DNA from: Bacteroidales bacterium UBA1215
GTDB taxonomy: Bacteria; Bacteroidota; Bacteroidia; Bacteroidales; WCHB1-69
Length of the DNA stretch: 8,100 bases
Direction: 5' to 3'
Assembly (NCBI GenBank): GCA_002309475.1
Contig: DBXJ01000046.1
Coordinates: 1-8,100, forward strand
The notes below the pieces were generated by a model that was not told the DNA's origin, ran no database searches, and was given only the letters and a program-made list of their open reading frames with translations. The position numbers were made by a program, and so were the translations under genes. The first letter of the stretch is position 1. Each line of letters starts with the position of its first letter. Below are positions 5,983 through 8,100 of this stretch, one piece after another.

Positions 5983-6954
5983 ATGGGATTAATTGTAGTA
6001 ACAGGTGCGGCAGGTTTTATCGGAAGCTGTTTATTGACAAAATTGCACGATGAAGGTTTCAAAAATCTTGTTGCCGTTGATGACTTTACAAAAATAGAGA
6101 AATTCCGCAATACAGAGCATAAAAGTTATGCCGAAAAAGTAAGTCGGACGGAATTTTTTTCCTGGTTGGAGGTCAACAATGCATCTGTTGATTTTATTTT
6201 GCATATTGGTGCGAGAACCGATACCACAGAAACCAATTGGGAATTGTTCGACGAGTTGAATTTGAGTTATACCCAACAGGTTTGGGAGAATTGTTGTCTG
6301 TATAATATACCGCTTATTTATGCTTCTTCAGCAGCCACTTATGGTATGGGAGAATATGGTTATGAAGACAGCCACAATATTGTTGAAAAACTAAAACCCC
6401 TCAACTTGTACGGCAAATCGAAAAACGATTTTGACAAATGGGCATTAGACCAAGATGAAGAGCCTCCTTTTTGGGCAGGTTTGAAATTTTTCAATGTATA
6501 TGGTCCTAATGAATATCACAAACAAAGAATGGCATCGGTGATATTGCATGCTTTTCATCAAATTAACGAAACCGGCAAAGTGAAATTGTTCCGCTCTCAT
6601 CGAAAAGACATTGCAGACGGAGAACAATCACGTGATTTTGTATATGTAAAAGATGTTATTTCGGTGATATGTTTCTTGATGAAAAACCGTCCGGAATCAG
6701 GATTGTATAATGTCGGCACCGGACATGCACGTTCTTTCAATGATTTGGCAAAGGCAACTTTTGCCGCTATGGGCAAAGAAGCAAATATCGAGTATATCGA
6801 TACTCCATTGGATATTAGAGATAAATATCAATATTTCACCGAAGCCGATATGAAAAAATTGATAGATGCAGGTTACGACAAGCCTTTCACATCGCTGGAA
6901 GAGGGTGTGAAAGACTATGTGCAAAATTACCTCATGAAAAACGAATGTTATTAA
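5983..6954 (+). CDS. hldD: ADP-L-glycero-D-manno-heptose 6-epimerase (HldD)
   Basis: HldD (RfaD) converts ADP-D-glycero-beta-D-manno-heptose to the L-glycero form, the last step in making the heptose donor for the LPS inner core. It belongs to the extended SDR family and binds NADP. The 323 residues show the N-terminal nucleotide-binding loop TGAAGFIG (7-14), the HldD-type block HIGARTDTTE (74-83), the SSAATYG strand (115-121) and the catalytic Y143-x3-K147 in NLYGKSK. NVYGPNEYHKQRMASV (171-186) and RDFVYVKDV are further family signatures. E. coli HldD is about 310 residues, so this is complete. The ATG at 5983 follows an A-rich stretch. A -7 element lies 36 bases upstream, and the gene follows holA by 67 bases with no terminator. 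The lipoprotein gene follows after 38 bases. Confidence 0.95.
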   Translation: MGLIVVTGAAGFIGSCLLTKLHDEGFKNLVAVDDFTKIEKFRNTEHKSYAEKVSRTEFFSWLEVNNASVDFILHIGARTDTTETNWELFDELNLSYTQQVWENCCLYNIPLIYASSAATYGMGEYGYEDSHNIVEKLKPLNLYGKSKNDFDKWALDQDEEPPFWAGLKFFNVYGPNEYHKQRMASVILHAFHQINETGKVKLFRSHRKDIADGEQSRDFVYVKDVISVICFLMKNRPESGLYNVGTGHARSFNDLAKATFAAMGKEANIEYIDTPLDIRDKYQYFTEADMKKLIDAGYDKPFTSLEEGVKDYVQNYLMKNECY

Positions 6955-6992
6955 AATTAATATATTGTTAAAAAAAATAAAAACGAAAGAAT

Positions 6993-7436
6993 ATGAAACT
7001 ATTATCAAAAAAAGTATTAGCAGTATTAGCAGTCGTAGCATTTGTAGGCCTGATGGCAACAAGTTGTAATAAATATGACAAAATGCCTATTTTGGGCACA
7101 TGGGAAATGGATGTAAAAGCCATTCAAAATTCTTCAGTAGATTCTTGTAAAGAAGTGTTGACATTCGATAGCGGTAGCAATCCTAATTTCACACAAAATT
7201 ATATGGAACGTATGGATGGAAGATTGACAGCACATTGGACAATCCAAGGAAAAATTGAACGTAAAAACAACCATATCAACTTCTACAATCGTGTTCAAAC
7301 CGAAGGTAATGTGACCAAGAATTTGGGAGATTTGGAATGCAAATACAAAATTGAAAACGACCAACTAATCCTTATCAATAAATCATTTGAAGCAGACGGA
7401 TATCCGGATGGCAAGAAGATTTATTCAAAAAAATAA
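6993..7436 (+). CDS. Small lipocalin-like lipoprotein of unknown function
   Basis: This 147-residue protein has a lipoprotein signal: basic start MKLLSKK, hydrophobic core VLAVLAVVAFVGLMA, and lipobox ATSC with the lipidated Cys at 25. The mature part opens NKYDKMPILGTWEMD, placing a G35-x-W37 lipocalin motif a few residues after the anchor. Alternating beta-strand patterns follow (HWTIQGKIERKNNHINFYNR, then CKYKIENDQLILINKS), suggesting a small single-domain barrel of the lipocalin-like type common in Bacteroidota. No catalytic motif is visible and the ligand is unknown. Export to the cell surface is uncertain: CNKYDK only partly resembles the Bacteroidota surface-export signal with acidic residues after Cys. 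No -7 element is evident in the AT-rich 38-base gap after hldD, so it is probably co-transcribed with it. A perfect terminator follows. Confidence 0.8.
   Translation: MKLLSKKVLAVLAVVAFVGLMATSCNKYDKMPILGTWEMDVKAIQNSSVDSCKEVLTFDSGSNPNFTQNYMERMDGRLTAHWTIQGKIERKNNHINFYNRVQTEGNVTKNLGDLECKYKIENDQLILINKSFEADGYPDGKKIYSKK
7014..7040 (+). repeat. Short tandem repeat in the lipoprotein signal peptide
   Basis: GTATTAGCA occurs twice in tandem (7014-7022, 7023-7031), followed by a third degenerate copy GTCGTAGCA (7032-7040). The unit is in frame and encodes VLA-VLA-VVA, the hydrophobic core of the signal sequence. Gain or loss of a unit would change core length by three residues without a frameshift. Confidence 0.6.
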
Positions 7437-7462
7437 TTAAATCAAAAACATTAAAAAATGCT

Positions 7463-7488
7463 AAAAAGACAGGATATCCTGTCTTTTT
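7463..7488. terminator. Perfect palindromic intrinsic terminator after the lipoprotein gene
   Basis: The 26 bases are a perfect palindrome. The stem AAAAAGACAGG (7463-7473) pairs with CCTGTCTTTTT (7478-7488) around an ATAT loop. The A-run on one side and T-run on the other give the form of a bidirectional intrinsic terminator. It starts 26 bases after the lipoprotein stop. Its 3' T-run also forms part of a promoter-like sequence for the next gene. Confidence 0.92.
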
Positions 7489-7489
7489 G
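7482..7489 (+). promoter_or_regulatory. Possible promoter -7 element for the DUF4301 gene, overlapping the terminator
   Basis: TCTTTTTG differs from TAnnTTTG at one base. Its wider context GTCTTTTTGCAA (7481-7492) differs at one base from GTATTTTTGCAA at the dapA promoter. It lies 21 bases before the ATG at 7511, a spacing like that of dapA (19 bases). Because the strong terminator blocks upstream transcription, the DUF4301 gene needs a promoter in this 22-base gap or inside the terminator. The C in place of the conserved A lowers confidence. Confidence 0.4.
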
Positions 7490-7510
7490 CAATTATACCA
7501 AAAGATAAAG

Positions 7511-8100
7511 ATGTTTACCAATCAAGATTTAGAAAGCATACGGCAGCATGGAATTTCTCAAGAGTCTGTCAATCAGCAGTTAGCGATTGTTTCATGTGAT
7601 ATTGCAAAGGTGGAATTAACTGCCCCCGCTCACAAAGGCAACGGCATTTATGAGGCAGATGCCTCTCAATTAGAAAAAATGGCGAGCAAATATGCTCAAA
7701 AAATAGCAGGCAAAAAGATCATGAAATTTGTTCCGGCTTCCGGCGCGGCAACAAGAATGTTTAAGGAATTGTTGGTCTATGTGAATGATGGAACAGCTTC
7801 CAAATCGGTGGAGGAAGTGAAGTCTTCGTTGAAAAAATTCGCTTTTTTTCCAAGCTTGGCATCCGCCTTGGCAAAAGACGGCTATCATATTGAGCAATTG
7901 ATAGAGCAAGAAGATTATAAAACCATCTTCAACTATCTTTTAAAACAACAAGGATTGAATTTTGCCAATATGCCAAAAGGTTTGCTGCCATTTCATGTTT
8001 ATAAGGATGCGGCAAGAACCGCTTTTGAAGAACATTTGGTGGAGGCAGCTTTGTATGCAAAAGATAGCAAAAAGGTAGCTCGTTTGCATTTTACTATCTC
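7511..8100 (+). CDS. DUF4301 family protein, 3' end outside the window
   Basis: The frame from ATG 7511 is open to the right edge, giving 196 complete codons. The protein begins MFTNQDLESIRQHGIS and shows the family hallmark KFVPASGAATRMFK (72-85), then NMPKGLLPFHVY and ARTAFEEHLVEAA farther on. These identify the Bacteroidota family DUF4301, whose members are typically around 500 residues, so about 40 percent is visible. The function is not known to me. The glycine-rich PASGAATR segment followed by a basic residue resembles the N-terminal nucleotide-binding loop of nucleotidyltransferases in a loose way; that link is speculation. No signal peptide or membrane segment is seen, so it is probably cytosolic. 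The start is preceded by A-rich sequence (AAAAGATAAAG) and lies 22 bases after a strong terminator, so it begins a new transcription unit. Confidence 0.88.
   Translation, partial: MFTNQDLESIRQHGISQESVNQQLAIVSCDIAKVELTAPAHKGNGIYEADASQLEKMASKYAQKIAGKKIMKFVPASGAATRMFKELLVYVNDGTASKSVEEVKSSLKKFAFFPSLASALAKDGYHIEQLIEQEDYKTIFNYLLKQQGLNFANMPKGLLPFHVYKDAARTAFEEHLVEAALYAKDSKKVARLHFTI

Noticed and set aside
7458..7508. Sixteen-codon frame across the lipoprotein terminator
   Set aside because: It is made mostly of the terminator palindrome, and the transcript ends within it; no sign of a real peptide.
1..8100. Defence system, mobile element, CRISPR array, prophage or biosynthetic cluster
   Set aside because: No transposase, integrase, cas gene, direct-repeat array, toxin-antitoxin pair or cluster-type synthase is visible; all genes but the two of unknown function belong to known housekeeping or envelope families.

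Overview
The window looks like a chromosomal housekeeping stretch from a member of the Bacteroidota, probably Bacteroidales. Four things point there: a type IX secretion (T9SS) C-terminal sorting domain at the left edge, promoter -7 elements of the Bacteroidota form TAnnTTTG, A-rich translation starts without Shine-Dalgarno sequences, and families common in this phylum (DUF1343/NamZ, DUF4301, a small GxW lipoprotein). All recognisable genes are on the + strand. I see no tRNA, rRNA, insertion sequence, CRISPR array or phage gene.

Layout. Bases 1-233 are the 3' end of a T9SS-secreted protein, closed by a strong terminator at 298-334. A 351-base gap follows. It holds that terminator, a -7 element at 475-482, and a leader that can fold into a classical H-type RNA pseudoknot (504-563) just ahead of pepD. 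Next come pepD (585-2039), a DUF1343/NamZ-type exo-N-acetylmuramidase (2089-3276) and a PAP2-family membrane phosphatase (3276-3878). The last two overlap by one base. A second unit starts at a -7 element at 3970 and carries dapA (3997-4872) and holA (4869-5915), joined by an ATGA overlap. A third -7 element at 5940 precedes hldD (5983-6954), followed by a small lipocalin-like lipoprotein gene (6993-7436). A perfect palindromic terminator (7463-7488) closes this unit. Its 3' arm runs into a promoter-like sequence for a DUF4301 gene (7511 to the right edge, incomplete).

How the genes fit together. Several products touch the cell envelope. NamZ trims N-acetylmuramic acid from peptidoglycan fragments, the PAP2 protein probably dephosphorylates a lipid (phosphate) carrier, DapA starts the diaminopimelate/lysine branch, and HldD makes the heptose donor for LPS core. 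PepD is a cytosolic dipeptidase that could take part in peptide recycling. HolA, the replication clamp-loader delta subunit, appears to be an operon passenger. This envelope theme is an inference from family assignments and gene spacing.

The most notable non-coding feature is the pseudoknot in the pepD leader: a 10-bp stem, an 8-bp stem, zero bases between them and an A-rich third loop. I could not match it to an RNA class I know. The genes themselves are ordinary members of known families, apart from DUF4301 and the lipoprotein, whose functions are unknown.
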